64,000 nucleotides of DNA from DASXMT01 sp035552655 (lineage in GTDB: Bacteria; Actinomycetota; Acidimicrobiia; Acidimicrobiales; RAAP-2), in NCBI GenBank assembly GCA_035552655.1, contig DASZLD010000038.1, positions 4,966 to 68,965 on the forward strand, read 5' to 3'. The notes beneath the pieces were generated by a model. That model saw only the letters and a list, made by a program, of their open reading frames with translations. It did no database searches and was not told the DNA's origin. Shown one piece after another: positions 8,012 to 16,535 of the stretch (the first letter of the stretch is position 1; every line of letters begins with the position of its first letter). The translations under genes were made by a program, and so were the position numbers.

Positions 8012-8479
8012 ATGCCTCCTGGAGCGAAGATCATCACCGTCTCTGATTCGACCTACCGGGGGGAACGCGAGGACCGGTCGGGGCCGGCCGTAGCCGCCCT
8101 GTTGGAGCGACACCGATTCGACGTGAGGGAATGTCGTGTCGTTCCCGACGGAGCAGAGCCGGTGGCCACCGCCATCCGGGAATTGGCGGCGGGTTTTGTG
8201 GGTGCCATCCTCACCACCGGAGGGACGGGCTTCGCCCCCACTGACCTGACTCCCGAAGGAACTCAGGCCGTGCTGGAGCGACTGGCCCCGGGGTTAGCCG
8301 AAGCCATGCGGGCCGTCAGCCCACTGGGTCGGCTCTCACGCGGAACGGCGGGAACTCTCGGGCACTGCATCGTGCTCAATCTGCCCGGGTCGACGACAGG
8401 GGCGGTGGAGTGTCTCGAGGCGGTGATCGATGTCCTTCCCCATGCCCTCGATCTGCTCGCTGGTGGCTCCCCGCACTGA
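8012..8479 (+). CDS. mog: Molybdopterin adenylyltransferase, MogA/MoaB family, 155 aa
   Basis: Adenylylates molybdopterin before molybdate insertion during molybdenum cofactor synthesis. The protein starts MPPGAKIITVSDSTYRGERED, and the family signature TTGGTGFAPTDLTPEGT is near residues 70-86. SRGTAGTLGHCIVLNLPGS matches the substrate-binding end of the domain. The ATG at 8012 is chosen because it opens directly on the first beta strand. The frame runs upstream to 7859 but crosses the divergent gene's promoter region. TACGCT lies eight bases before the ATG, suggesting leaderless transcription. Neighbours moaC, mobA and modA confirm the pathway. Confidence 0.9.
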   Translation: MPPGAKIITVSDSTYRGEREDRSGPAVAALLERHRFDVRECRVVPDGAEPVATAIRELAAGFVGAILTTGGTGFAPTDLTPEGTQAVLERLAPGLAEAMRAVSPLGRLSRGTAGTLGHCIVLNLPGSTTGAVECLEAVIDVLPHALDLLAGGSPH

Positions 8480-8500
8480 GGACTGATCGGACACGGCCGG

Positions 8501-8989
8501 TCATGTCGCTGCGATTGAGCGCTCCCACCGACCGGAACGACCGCCTTCCTTCAGCCAGAGGGTCACCTCGTCGAGGTAGGCCTCTGGGTCCGCTCTGCTC
8601 AGTGCGCAGACAATGGTCAGCCCCGCCACCGTGCAGGCGGTGAGGGCCTCCATCTCGACTCCCGTTCGATCCACGACCTCCGTCATGGCCGAGATGTCCA
8701 CCCGACCCTGGTGGGGGACCACGTCAACCTGTACATCGGTCAGCCGAATGGGATGGCAGAGAGGAAGCAGCGCCGAGGTCTGCTTGGCCGCTTGCATGCC
8801 TGCCACCCGAGCTGCTTGTACGGGATCCAGGTCGCCGGGCGGTGCGGCCAGCGCTTCGAACACATCGGCACCGGTGCGAACCGTCCCGCGGGCAACGGCG
8901 CGGCGCACGGTCGGCTCCTTGCCCGTGATGTCGATCATCCAGGCTCGGCCGTGCTCGTCGAGGTGGGGGAATTCGGGGTGACCGGTCAC
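8501..8989 (-). CDS. moaC: Cyclic pyranopterin monophosphate synthase MoaC, 162 aa
   Basis: Catalyses formation of cyclic pyranopterin monophosphate in the first stage of molybdenum cofactor synthesis. The N-terminus reads FPHLDEHGRAWMIDITGKEP, then the signature ALLPLCHPIRLT (residues 74-84), and GVEMEALTACTVAGLT further on. Length agrees with the family. The start is the GTG at 8989, which overlaps the mobA stop codon as GTGA, so the two genes are probably translationally coupled. The frame is open further upstream inside mobA, but that part has no MoaC homology. The gene converges on mog, which ends at 8479. Confidence 0.93.
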   Translation of the reverse strand: MTGHPEFPHLDEHGRAWMIDITGKEPTVRRAVARGTVRTGADVFEALAAPPGDLDPVQAARVAGMQAAKQTSALLPLCHPIRLTDVQVDVVPHQGRVDISAMTEVVDRTGVEMEALTACTVAGLTIVCALSRADPEAYLDEVTLWLKEGGRSGRWERSIAAT

Positions 8990-9645
8990 CGCTCGGGTAC
9001 GACTCCATCGGGGGAACCCCGATCGGCGTGGGCCAGGAAACGGGCCAGGTCCTCGGGTGTGTCCATGTCGGCGAAGCACTGCTCGTCAACGACCTCGGAC
9101 CACACCTCGGGTCCCAACCAGACCACTGGAGTGACGTCGAGCAGCGTCACGAGCGAACGTCGGCCCTCGGCCACCAGCCTCTGGCACTGGTCGAGCGCAG
9201 CCGGACCAAATCGAGCACAGAGGGGTTGGGGGCGTCCGCCGACGACCGGCACGACGGTGTCGTTACCTGGCGCCCGGGCCAACAGCTCGAGCACAGGGAC
9301 CGTGACCCGGGGGAGGTCGCAGGCCAGGACCAGCACCGGACCCGCATGGCCCGAGCCGACCAATGCGGCCCACCCCGTGGCCAGCGCAGCCAACGGGCCG
9401 GCGCCGGGACGATCGTCGGGGACGGCGGTGAGCCCTGTGGCACCCGGTCCGATCTCGAGCACGGGATCGGCGACCTGGGCCAGCCGAGCCGCCACCGTCT
9501 GGGCACAGGTGCGCCCGTCGGCCAGCACGATGGACGCCTTGTCCCTGCCCATCCGCCGACTGGAGCCACCGGTCAACAGCAGACCGGCCACTGGTGGGCG
9601 TCCCCCGCTCTGCTCGGTGCCCACGCCTGTGTCCATGCCCCTCAC
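8986..9645 (-). CDS. mobA: Molybdenum cofactor guanylyltransferase MobA, 219 aa
   Basis: Transfers GMP from GTP to molybdenum cofactor, forming the dinucleotide used by DMSO-reductase-type enzymes. The nucleotide-binding motif GLLLTGGSSRRMGRDKA occupies residues 21-37. VLVLACDLPRV carries the metal-binding aspartate region, and DMDTPEDL is the usual C-terminal signature. It is the first gene of a leftward pair with moaC, whose start overlaps its stop by four bases. An alternative start is the ATG three codons in. The upstream region to modA contains a 12-bp tandem array. Confidence 0.92.
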   Translation of the reverse strand: MRGMDTGVGTEQSGGRPPVAGLLLTGGSSRRMGRDKASIVLADGRTCAQTVAARLAQVADPVLEIGPGATGLTAVPDDRPGAGPLAALATGWAALVGSGHAGPVLVLACDLPRVTVPVLELLARAPGNDTVVPVVGGRPQPLCARFGPAALDQCQRLVAEGRRSLVTLLDVTPVVWLGPEVWSEVVDEQCFADMDTPEDLARFLAHADRGSPDGVVPER

Positions 9646-9754
9646 GCCTCGACCGATGGTCTGCTCTCCCGTCCGATCCAGTCGCCGACGTCTCGGTTCG
9701 AGCCCCCGAGCGGTCGCGACTCATTGGACCACCCACGATACCGACACCATGGGC

Positions 9755-9814
9755 CATGGACCGAGTCGTGGTCCGAGTCATGGTCCGAGTCATGGACCGA
9801 GTCGTGGACCGAAC
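9755..9814. repeat. Five 12-bp tandem repeats between mobA and modA
   Basis: Five consecutive 12-mers, consensus C(A/G)TGG(A/T)CCGAGT, run from 9755 to 9814; the last unit ends in GAAC. Alternation of GGACC and GGTCC means adjacent units also form inverted pairs. The array lies in a 267-bp noncoding region between the divergent mobA-moaC and modA-modBC units. It may be a multi-site operator or simply slippage-derived DNA. Confidence 0.85.
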
Positions 9815-9900
9815 GGAGCCGAGGCAGCAGATGCGGTCCCGAAGGGCCCTGATGGTCGTACTCTCGGTAGCCGCAGCTGATTTCTGCCGCAATTGCTTGT

Positions 9901-9915
9901 TAGCATTTTGGGGTG
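9901..9915 (+). promoter_or_regulatory. Possible leaderless -10 box of modA
   Basis: TAGCAT at 9901-9906 lies six bases before the modA GTG at 9913, the spacing expected if transcription starts on the start codon. No purine-rich ribosome site is present. The -35 region is not convincing. Confidence 0.4.
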
Positions 9916-10836
9916 ACGCCGAACCAGGGGGGCAGGCTCCCCACACGAGCCCGTTGGCTGCGCCCGCTCTGCCTCCTGGTCGTGACCCTGGCCTTGGTCG
10001 CGGAGGTGCCGGCCTACGCCAGCGGCGCCACCACATCGACCACCCAGGCCAAGGGGCCGGTCAACGTGCTCTACCCCGGCTCGCTGGTGCAGACCATGGA
10101 ACAGGTCATCGGCCCCCGGTTCGACGCCGCCACCGGCTACACCTTCACCGGCTTCTCGGCCGGCTCGGATGCACTGGCCACCCAGATCAAAGACGGCGTG
10201 CAAAAAGGTGACGTCTTCATCAGCGCCAGTCCGGACGTGAACCAGGAGCTCCAGGGTGCGGCCAACGGAAACTGGGTGACTTGGTACATCACCTTTGCCA
10301 CCGCACCCCTGGTCATCGGATACAACCCCAAGAGCACGTTCGCCCACGATCTGAAGACCAAGCCGTGGCCCCAAGTCGTCCTCGAACCGGGATTCCTGCT
10401 CGGTCGGACCGATCCAGCGACGGACCCCAAAGGCAAGCTGGCCGTCACCGCCATGCAACAGGCAGCGAAGCGCTACAAGCTGCCCGCGTTCACCGCGCTG
10501 GCCGCCACCGATACCGGGGAGTTCCCCGAAGAGACGTTGGTCGGTCGGCTGCAAGCGGGCCAGCTCGATGCCGGCTTCTTCTACTCGGCCGAGGCCAAGG
10601 CAGCCGGCATCCCCACCGTCTCGTTGGGCCCGATCAAGTTGTCCGCCACCTATACGGTGACCGCCCTCAACCGCGCTCCTGATCGTGCCGCGGCCGTCGC
10701 CTTTGTGTCGTACCTGTTGGGCAAGAAGGGCCAGGCTGCGCTGGCCGCGCAAGGATTCAAGCTGGTCAAGCCACCCGCGGTGCACGGGTCGACGGGCAAG
10801 GTTCCCGCCTCCCTCCGCTCGGCCCGTTCTGGATGA
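9913..10836 (+). CDS. modA: Molybdate/tungstate ABC transporter substrate-binding protein, 307 aa
   Basis: An extracytoplasmic oxyanion-binding protein. The signal sequence spans about residues 1-37 (LRPLCLLVVTLALVAEVPAYASG). The mature part opens VNVLYPGSLVQTMEQVIGPR and contains FTGFSAGSDALATQI, like the ModA/WtpA family in which serines ring the oxyanion. Later segments LQAGQLDAGFFYSAEAKAAGIP and the long helix before the C-terminus also fit. The VNVLYPGSLV opening is closer to the WtpA (tungstate/molybdate) branch, so the metal preference is open. The stop overlaps the start of the permease gene (ATGA), indicating one operon. Confidence 0.88.
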   Translation: MTPNQGGRLPTRARWLRPLCLLVVTLALVAEVPAYASGATTSTTQAKGPVNVLYPGSLVQTMEQVIGPRFDAATGYTFTGFSAGSDALATQIKDGVQKGDVFISASPDVNQELQGAANGNWVTWYITFATAPLVIGYNPKSTFAHDLKTKPWPQVVLEPGFLLGRTDPATDPKGKLAVTAMQQAAKRYKLPAFTALAATDTGEFPEETLVGRLQAGQLDAGFFYSAEAKAAGIPTVSLGPIKLSATYTVTALNRAPDRAAAVAFVSYLLGKKGQAALAAQGFKLVKPPAVHGSTGKVPASLRSARSG

Positions 10837-12677
10837 CCCTGTCGACACTGCGGAGCCCGCTCCCCTGGCTGGGTGCCCTCCTGGGTCTGTACCTGGTGGT
10901 GCCCGTTGCCGCATTCGTGGCCCGGATCGCCGGCTCCCACAACCCCGGGTTCTCGACCCCGGGGCTCCTGTCCGCCCTCTATGTCTCGGTGGTCACGGCC
11001 ACCATCTCCATGGCCATCGTCGCCCTGTTGGGCATCCCCTTGGCCTACATGCTGGCCCGGTCCCGGAGCCGGCTGGCCGCCGTCGTCGGGTTGTTGGTGC
11101 AGCTACCCCTGGCCCTGCCCCCGTTGATCAGCGGCATCTTGCTGATCTACGTCATCGGGCCCTACACCACCATCGGACGGGCCTTCGGTGGCCGCCTGAC
11201 CGATTCGATGGTCGGGATCGTCCTGGCCCAGATGTTCGTCAGCGCCCCCTTCGTGATCGTGGCCGCCCGCGCCGGGTTCGCCACCGTCGATCCCGAGCTG
11301 TCCGACCTGGCCACCACGCTCGGCCACCGGGAAGCGGCGCGCTTCTGGCGGGTGAGCCTGCCCTTGGCCGGTCCCGGCGTCCGGGCCGGACTCGTCCTCG
11401 GCTGGCTGCGCGCCTTCGGCGAGTACGGCGCCATCGTCATCGTGGCTTACCACCCCAGTGTGCTGACCGTCTTCACCTATAACCAGTTCAGCGCGGCCGG
11501 GCTCACCACCACCGAGGCGCCCACCGCCCTGGCCCTGGCCGTGGCCGTGGTGGTGGCCATCATCGCCGCCCTGGCCGCCCGATTTCATCCGTTCCGCCGC
11601 CATCGCGGTTCTGCTCCTCTTGCCTCCCCCGAAGAACCCCGGGGCAGCCCGCGCACGCCGGTCGGCTTCGATCTCGACGTTCGCCTGGGCGCGTTCCACC
11701 TCCAGCTCGCTCACGCGGCCACGAGCGCCTCCCTGGCCATCCTGGGTGCCTCGGGCGCCGGCAAGTCGATGACGTTGCGATGCCTGGCCGGCCTTCGCGG
11801 CAGCCGGCCCGGGCCCGTTCGCTACGGAACGCGCCTCGTCACCGACATTCGCCCCGAGAACCGCGGCATCGGATACGTGCCGCAAGGCTCGCCTCTGTTT
11901 CCTCACCTGACCGTGCGCCAACAGGTCCTGTTCGGAAAGGGGGCCGACGAGGCGCTGGCCTCGTACTGGCTGGCCCAACTGGGCATCAGCGGATTGGAGG
12001 ACCGCCTCCCACGCCAGCTCTCGGGGGGCCAACGCCAGCGGGTGGCCCTGGTCCAGGCGCTGTGCCGGCGACCCGACGTGCTCTTGTTGGACGAGCCCTT
12101 CTCCGCCCTCGACGCCCCGGTCCGCGATGCGCTGCGCTTCGACCTACGCCGGCTCCAGCGCGAGGCCGGTCTGTCCACCGTGCTGGTCACCCACGATCCC
12201 GAGGAGGCCGCGCTGCTGTCCGACGAGGTCATCGTGCTCGGACGCGGCCATGTCCTCCAGGCCGGGATCTGCGCGGACGTCATGACCCGACCGGCCAGTG
12301 CCGAGGTGGCCCGGTTGGTCGGGATCCACAACGTGCATGCCGGTCGCGTCCTTTCTCCGGGACTCGTCCGGGTCGGACGGATGGATCTCGGCCTGGACAC
12401 CGGAGCAGTGGATGCGGGAACCGAAGTCCTCTGGTGCATCCGCCCCGAGGAGGTGCGGCTGTCCGAGGGTGGGACGTACCGGGCCACCGTCACCGACGCA
12501 GCCATCCTCGGCGCCGTGGTCGAGTTCGTCGTCCGCTTCGATGACGCCGGTCTCGAACTTCGCGCCCGGGCGTCCCGCTCGACCATCTTCCCTGCAGGAA
12601 CGCGCTGCGGCGTCGACATACCCCGAGAGGCGGTGACCGTGTGGGCCAATGACCAGGCCGCTACCGATTGGAGCTGA
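10833..12677 (+). CDS. modBC: Fused molybdate ABC transporter permease-ATPase (ModB-ModC), 614 aa
   Basis: One polypeptide carries both membrane and ATP-binding parts. Residues 1-255 form a ModB-type permease with about five to six helices and the EAA-like loop LATTLGHREAARFWRVSLPLAGP. Residues from about 275 form the ATPase: Walker A GASGAGKS at 305-312, signature LSGGQRQR, Walker B DVLLLDEP, and H-loop VLVTHDPEEAA. A C-terminal TOBE-like part (VLWCIRPEEVRLSEGG onward) completes a ModC. The cognate genes are normally separate, so the fusion is unusual. It overlaps modA by four bases and ends six bases from a convergent TOBE regulator. Confidence 0.9.
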   Translation: MTLSTLRSPLPWLGALLGLYLVVPVAAFVARIAGSHNPGFSTPGLLSALYVSVVTATISMAIVALLGIPLAYMLARSRSRLAAVVGLLVQLPLALPPLISGILLIYVIGPYTTIGRAFGGRLTDSMVGIVLAQMFVSAPFVIVAARAGFATVDPELSDLATTLGHREAARFWRVSLPLAGPGVRAGLVLGWLRAFGEYGAIVIVAYHPSVLTVFTYNQFSAAGLTTTEAPTALALAVAVVVAIIAALAARFHPFRRHRGSAPLASPEEPRGSPRTPVGFDLDVRLGAFHLQLAHAATSASLAILGASGAGKSMTLRCLAGLRGSRPGPVRYGTRLVTDIRPENRGIGYVPQGSPLFPHLTVRQQVLFGKGADEALASYWLAQLGISGLEDRLPRQLSGGQRQRVALVQALCRRPDVLLLDEPFSALDAPVRDALRFDLRRLQREAGLSTVLVTHDPEEAALLSDEVIVLGRGHVLQAGICADVMTRPASAEVARLVGIHNVHAGRVLSPGLVRVGRMDLGLDTGAVDAGTEVLWCIRPEEVRLSEGGTYRATVTDAAILGAVVEFVVRFDDAGLELRARASRSTIFPAGTRCGVDIPREAVTVWANDQAATDWS

Positions 12678-12683
12678 GGCGGG

Positions 12684-13091
12684 CTACTGGCCCACAGCCA
12701 GCTCGACGCCCACGTTGGTCGCCTTGACCACGGCGTCGGCCAGCATTCCAGGGGCCAGACCCAGTTCGTCGACGGCCTCCCTGGTCACCAACGCGACGAA
12801 CCGGTGCGGTCCCGCCTGGATGTCGACCTGTGCGGCCACGGTGTCCGCCACCACCTTGGTGATGATTCCCGGAAAGCGGTTGCGGGCAGACTGTGCGCCG
12901 ATGGGCACGGGCTCGCGAGTCCCGGCCAGCTCCACGGCCAGCCGGGCCAGGTCGGTGCCGTCCACGGCACGACGGCTTCCACCCGAGGACACGGACTTCA
13001 CCCGGCCGGCGTCCACCCAGCGCCGCATGGTGTCCGTGCTGACCCCCAACAACTCGGCGGCCTGTGCGATCCGGTAAGCGGGCACATCCAC
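12684..13091 (-). CDS. HTH (MerR/excisionase-type) regulator with C-terminal TOBE domain, ModE-like, 135 aa
   Basis: Likely the molybdate-responsive regulator of this block. Residues 1-55 are an excisionase/MerR-type DNA-binding domain (AYRIAQAAELLGVSTDTMRRW, then VKSVSSGGSRRAV). Residues about 70-133 are one molbindin/TOBE repeat (ARNRFPGIITKVVADTVAAQ... FVALVTREAVDELGLAPGM), the fold that binds molybdate in ModE and Mop proteins. Classical ModE has a winged helix and two TOBE repeats, so this is the short actinobacterial layout, probably active as an oligomer. It converges on modBC with a six-base gap. Confidence 0.85.
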   Translation of the reverse strand: MDVPAYRIAQAAELLGVSTDTMRRWVDAGRVKSVSSGGSRRAVDGTDLARLAVELAGTREPVPIGAQSARNRFPGIITKVVADTVAAQVDIQAGPHRFVALVTREAVDELGLAPGMLADAVVKATNVGVELAVGQ

Positions 13092-13156
13092 AAGCTAATG
13101 GCTCGAGATCAGCTTGTCGGGATGTCCAGCTCTGGGCCAGGTGACCGGCCTGGTGA

Positions 13157-15544
13157 TCAGGAGGGATCGGGGTCCACAGCCAGGGCGAGCAAGGCAACGT
13201 CGTCGACTCGCTCCGTCGTGAGAGCCTCGATCACGCGTTGGCAGACGGCCTGGGGCTCCACCTCCCCGTCGACCACGATGCGGGCCAGGCGGTCCATGCT
13301 CGCCTCGGCACCAATCCCGCGGTCGTCGATGACCCCATCGGTGTACAGCAGGAGCAGTTGGCCCGGTCGGATCAGGCCGCGCCATTCGGCTGCGTCGGTG
13401 TCGGGTGCACCGAAGGGACTGGCCGGCGCCACCGGGAGATACTGGGCCCCGCCCGCTTCGACCATGAGCGGGGGATGGTGTCCGGCCGAGGCCAGGATCA
13501 GTTCGCCGGTGCTGGGATCCAGCTCACCGAACAGGCCGGTAGCCAGTCGCTCGAAACCGAGAAGGTCCCAGCTCCACTTGAGGGCGGCAACCAGCTCGCC
13601 CGGACTGGCGACTTGGCCGGCCAGCGCCCTCGCCGCGCTGCGGAGCTGGCCCATCATGGCCGCGGCCGATCGGTCGTGGCCGGCGACGTCGCCGATCATG
13701 AACCCGAGTCGCTGGCTGGGCAGCATGACCAGGTCATAGAAATCGCCGCCCACATTGAGCCCGCGGGTACTGGGCAGGTACCGGGTCGCCGTGCGCACGC
13801 CAGGAATCTCCGGCGGTCGCTGCGGGAGCAGGCTCTCCTGTAAAACGTGGGCGGTGTGGTCGGCCCGCTCAAAGCGCTGGGCATTGGCGACGACCGCCGC
13901 GACTTGCTGGGCCAGCTCCTGGGCGAAGGCCACGTCCGGGCCACCGAAGCTGCGGCTGGCCGACACGAAGGTGATGCTTCCGATCACGTTCTCGTCGGCG
14001 GCCAGGGGCACGGTCAGGTACGAACTGAACTCCAGGGCCTTGGTGAGGAGGAAGTGATCCTCGTCGTGCGTGGTCGACCGCAAGAAGTCGTCGCTCATGC
14101 GGCCCGACCAGCTGGGCCTTCCCGTGCGCACCACGCCGGCGGCCGGATGCCGTCCCCCGACGTCGGGCGGGTACCGGCGGTGGAGCTGGTCCACCAGGTG
14201 TTGCCGGCCGGGGTCACGGTGGCGGGCCACCATGCGCTGGAGGTTGTCGTCGTCATCGAGCACATCGATGAGGCAGAGATCGCCCAGGGCGGCCAGGGCC
14301 AGCGTGGCCAGGCGATCGAGCGCATCCTGGAAGCGGGGGGCCTCGGCCATGACCTTGGCCGCATTGGCCAAAAAGGCGCTGATGGTGGCCAGTTGAGCCT
14401 GTTCCTCGTAGAGCCGGGCCTTGTCGATGGCCTGGGATGCTTGATCGACCACCGTGGTCAGGAAGTCGCGCTCGTCCAGTTCGAAACGGTGCTCGCCCGG
14501 GTAGATGACGGCCAGGATACCGACGCACTCGTCTTTGATGGAGAGGGGGAGCACGGCAAACGCCGTCTTGGCCACACGCCTCGCCGACCAGACCGGGAAC
14601 TTGTCTTTGCCCTCTTCGGGCGAGGCCACATAGACCGGCTCGTTGGTGCGGAACACGACGGCAGCGGGCACGTCCGAGTCCAGAGGGATCTCGTCGAACT
14701 CACCGTCGGCCAACGGCTCTTCCAGGGTGCGAACCAGCCGAGGCGGCTCGTCGTGGACCAGCCACACGTCGGTCCGGTCGAGCTCGCTGTTGGGCCCCTT
14801 CGAGCTCATGGCCCCGGCCAGGACGGTGGCCACCTCCCCCGGGGACGAGGCGCCGGCCAGCAACGAGGTGATGCTCTGCAACCGATCCAGGCGGTCGGCG
14901 ATCTGCTCTGCTCGGAGCCGGGCGATCCGCTCGGTCTCGAAGAGCTGGATCCGTCCCAAGGCGCCGGCCATGCGGTCGGCCACCTGCTCCAGCATGCGCG
15001 CGTCCATGTCTGTAAAACGATCCAACTGGTGGCTTCCCGCGTGCAAGACCCCCAGAACCCGGCCATCGAGGATGATGGGCACGGCGACCACCGACTGCAT
15101 GCCGCTCTCGGTCAAGAGCGGCGACGCCAGTTGGATGCGGGAAAGATCCCCCACCACCAGCGGTTTCCGACTGGCCAACACCCGTCCGGCCATGCCCTCG
15201 CCGGCCCGGATCTGCAACTCCAAGGAGACCTCTTCATCGAGGCCGACCGAAGCACGAGCGATGAGCTCGTCTTGTTGATCATTAGCCAGCAGCACCGAGA
15301 CGGCGTCCGTGGCCAATGCCTCCCTCATGGTGGCCAGGGCATGTCGGAACAGGTCATCGAGCGAATTGCCGCTCATGAGGCTGTCGGCGGAAACACCCAG
15401 CTCGTTCCACCAGCGAGCGACGGACTCGCCCACGGCCAGCCCGGCCTGCTCGGCGGCCACCAACGTTTCGAACTCGCTCCGGGCCGGCCGGTCAGGAGGA
15501 CCGGACACCGGGTCACCACCGGGGGTGTCGACGGGATTCACCAC
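13157..15544 (-). CDS. Multi-GAF PP2C/SpoIIE-type serine phosphatase, 795 aa
   Basis: A cytosolic sensor phosphatase of the RsbU/RsbP kind, which usually dephosphorylates an anti-sigma-factor antagonist. Three GAF-like domains are visible at about residues 65-205, 235-395 and 405-575 (for example AGEGMAGRVLASRKPLVVGD and LTTVVDQASQAIDKARLY). The SpoIIE/PP2C catalytic domain occupies about 590-795: LPSTRGLNVGGDFYDLVML, the metal-binding IGDVAGHDRSAA, LLLYTDGVIDDRG and RVDDVALLAL. In the second motif a D replaces the common G of GHG. No sigma factor, anti-sigma factor or STAS gene is adjacent, so its partner must be elsewhere. Confidence 0.9.
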   Translation of the reverse strand: MVNPVDTPGGDPVSGPPDRPARSEFETLVAAEQAGLAVGESVARWWNELGVSADSLMSGNSLDDLFRHALATMREALATDAVSVLLANDQQDELIARASVGLDEEVSLELQIRAGEGMAGRVLASRKPLVVGDLSRIQLASPLLTESGMQSVVAVPIILDGRVLGVLHAGSHQLDRFTDMDARMLEQVADRMAGALGRIQLFETERIARLRAEQIADRLDRLQSITSLLAGASSPGEVATVLAGAMSSKGPNSELDRTDVWLVHDEPPRLVRTLEEPLADGEFDEIPLDSDVPAAVVFRTNEPVYVASPEEGKDKFPVWSARRVAKTAFAVLPLSIKDECVGILAVIYPGEHRFELDERDFLTTVVDQASQAIDKARLYEEQAQLATISAFLANAAKVMAEAPRFQDALDRLATLALAALGDLCLIDVLDDDDNLQRMVARHRDPGRQHLVDQLHRRYPPDVGGRHPAAGVVRTGRPSWSGRMSDDFLRSTTHDEDHFLLTKALEFSSYLTVPLAADENVIGSITFVSASRSFGGPDVAFAQELAQQVAAVVANAQRFERADHTAHVLQESLLPQRPPEIPGVRTATRYLPSTRGLNVGGDFYDLVMLPSQRLGFMIGDVAGHDRSAAAMMGQLRSAARALAGQVASPGELVAALKWSWDLLGFERLATGLFGELDPSTGELILASAGHHPPLMVEAGGAQYLPVAPASPFGAPDTDAAEWRGLIRPGQLLLLYTDGVIDDRGIGAEASMDRLARIVVDGEVEPQAVCQRVIEALTTERVDDVALLALAVDPDPS

Positions 15545-15691
15545 GGGGCAAGCCTACGGCCCAGACGACGTGCCGGCCCAGGCTCGGGACCAGGGCCGTT
15601 TAAGGCTGAGGATCGGGGGTAGGGGCCAGAGAGCATGCCAACCGAACCCCACAGATCACGGAATCACGCCGTTTCCGGTGCGAGGAGGCCT

Positions 15692-15901
15692 ATGACTTCG
15701 CCGACGCCGTCTGCCCAGCTCCTGGTCGAAGCCAGTGACGTCCGGGTATCGATTCCCGATCCGGCACCTCCGGGACCGCCACCGCTCCCGCCGGATCCTT
15801 TTCCCGTGGAACCTCCCCCAGTGCCGCCTGTGCCCGAACCGGAGCCCATCGATCCGCCGTTCCCGGCACCGGAGCCCGTGCCGACACCGGAGCCCGTCTA
15901 G
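15692..15901 (+). CDS. Small proline-rich protein, unknown function, 69 aa
   Basis: The ATG at 15692 follows GAGGAGG and opens a 69-residue frame. From residue 20 on it is almost entirely Pro, Glu and Val (repeats such as PEPEPIDPPF and PTPEPV). There is no signal peptide or hydrophobic segment. It is divergent from the SpoIIE phosphatase gene. Such Pro/Glu tracts are extended and may be a spacer or ligand for SH3-like domains, but nothing in the sequence says which. A spurious frame in GC-rich DNA is possible; the good ribosome site argues for a gene. Confidence 0.45.
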   Translation: MTSPTPSAQLLVEASDVRVSIPDPAPPGPPPLPPDPFPVEPPPVPPVPEPEPIDPPFPAPEPVPTPEPV

Positions 15902-15967
15902 ACCTTCGAGACCCCTCCTGACGGCACTGCCATCCCAGGCAGTCGCCTCTAACCCAGACGGTCGGCT

Positions 15968-16348
15968 CTAACTCGTGGTGGAATCCGAGCTCTGGCGGGC
16001 GTCCTCTACCGGGCCCCTGACCAGCATCGGGTACATCCCGCGGTCAAACGCCACGATGAACTGGCGCACGGGCTGTGGGAGCGGGACACGGACCACTGCA
16101 GGGGGAAGGAACCTGACGGGACCGTTGACAACGATCTTGACCTGGCTTTGTCCTGTGGTGAGCGAGCGGACTCGGGGATCCGCCCCCAGCACGGCGCCCA
16201 AGTATGACGCCACGGCGCAGCATCTCGGATTGTTGCGGGCTCCCCACACGCCGGCATCGCACAAGGACGCCGCCACCTCGGAACGGTTCGCACCCAAACC
16301 GACCAGGAGCTCCCCTACCTGGTCCCTGAGCTGCCGATTTCGCATCAT
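15968..16348 (-). CDS. Hypothetical protein, 126 aa
   Basis: Not recognised. It is a soluble, basic protein beginning MMRNRQLRDQVGELLVGLGA. It has three cysteines in the first half (SLCDAGVWG and NPRCCAVAS) and a C-terminal half rich in hydrophobic beta-like sequence (VKIVVNGPVRFLPPAVVRV). The first half could be a small helical domain. Codon use matches the neighbours. A short inverted repeat upstream (16422-16442) and a small palindrome (16468-16478) sit where a promoter would be. Confidence 0.6.
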   Translation of the reverse strand: MMRNRQLRDQVGELLVGLGANRSEVAASLCDAGVWGARNNPRCCAVASYLGAVLGADPRVRSLTTGQSQVKIVVNGPVRFLPPAVVRVPLPQPVRQFIVAFDRGMYPMLVRGPVEDARQSSDSTTS

Positions 16349-16421
16349 GTTGCCCCCTTACACTGTCCTCCTCGGGACTGGTGCTTCGGGAGCTCAACGG
16401 GGCTCGAAGGCGCCTACTCGA

Positions 16422-16478
16422 GGTATGCGTCCACTTCATACCCAGCGCGGGGTATCACGCAAACCACTTACGCCGTAA
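16422..16478. promoter_or_regulatory. Small inverted repeats upstream of the 126-aa hypothetical gene
   Basis: GGTATG at 16422-16427 and CATACC at 16437-16442 form an inverted repeat with a nine-base spacer. TTACG-C-CGTAA at 16468-16478 is a second, 11-base palindrome. The interval is more AT-rich than its surroundings. These could be operator sites; no regulator can be named. Confidence 0.35.
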
Positions 16479-16535
16479 TCACTTACAGTGAGATAGGGAA
16501 CCGGATGAGTGTTGCCTGGTCAGATGTTTGTCAGG

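Noticed and set aside
9815..9912. Molybdenum-cofactor riboswitch before modA
   Set aside because: I could not find the conserved core or helices of the Moco RNA motif; the start looks leaderless instead. A covariance-model search would settle it.
13847..15622. 591-codon open frame on the plus strand
   Set aside because: It is antisense to the SpoIIE phosphatase gene, whose frame has GAF and PP2C motifs; the antisense product is Gly/His/Gln-rich with no domain, typical of GC-rich shadow frames.
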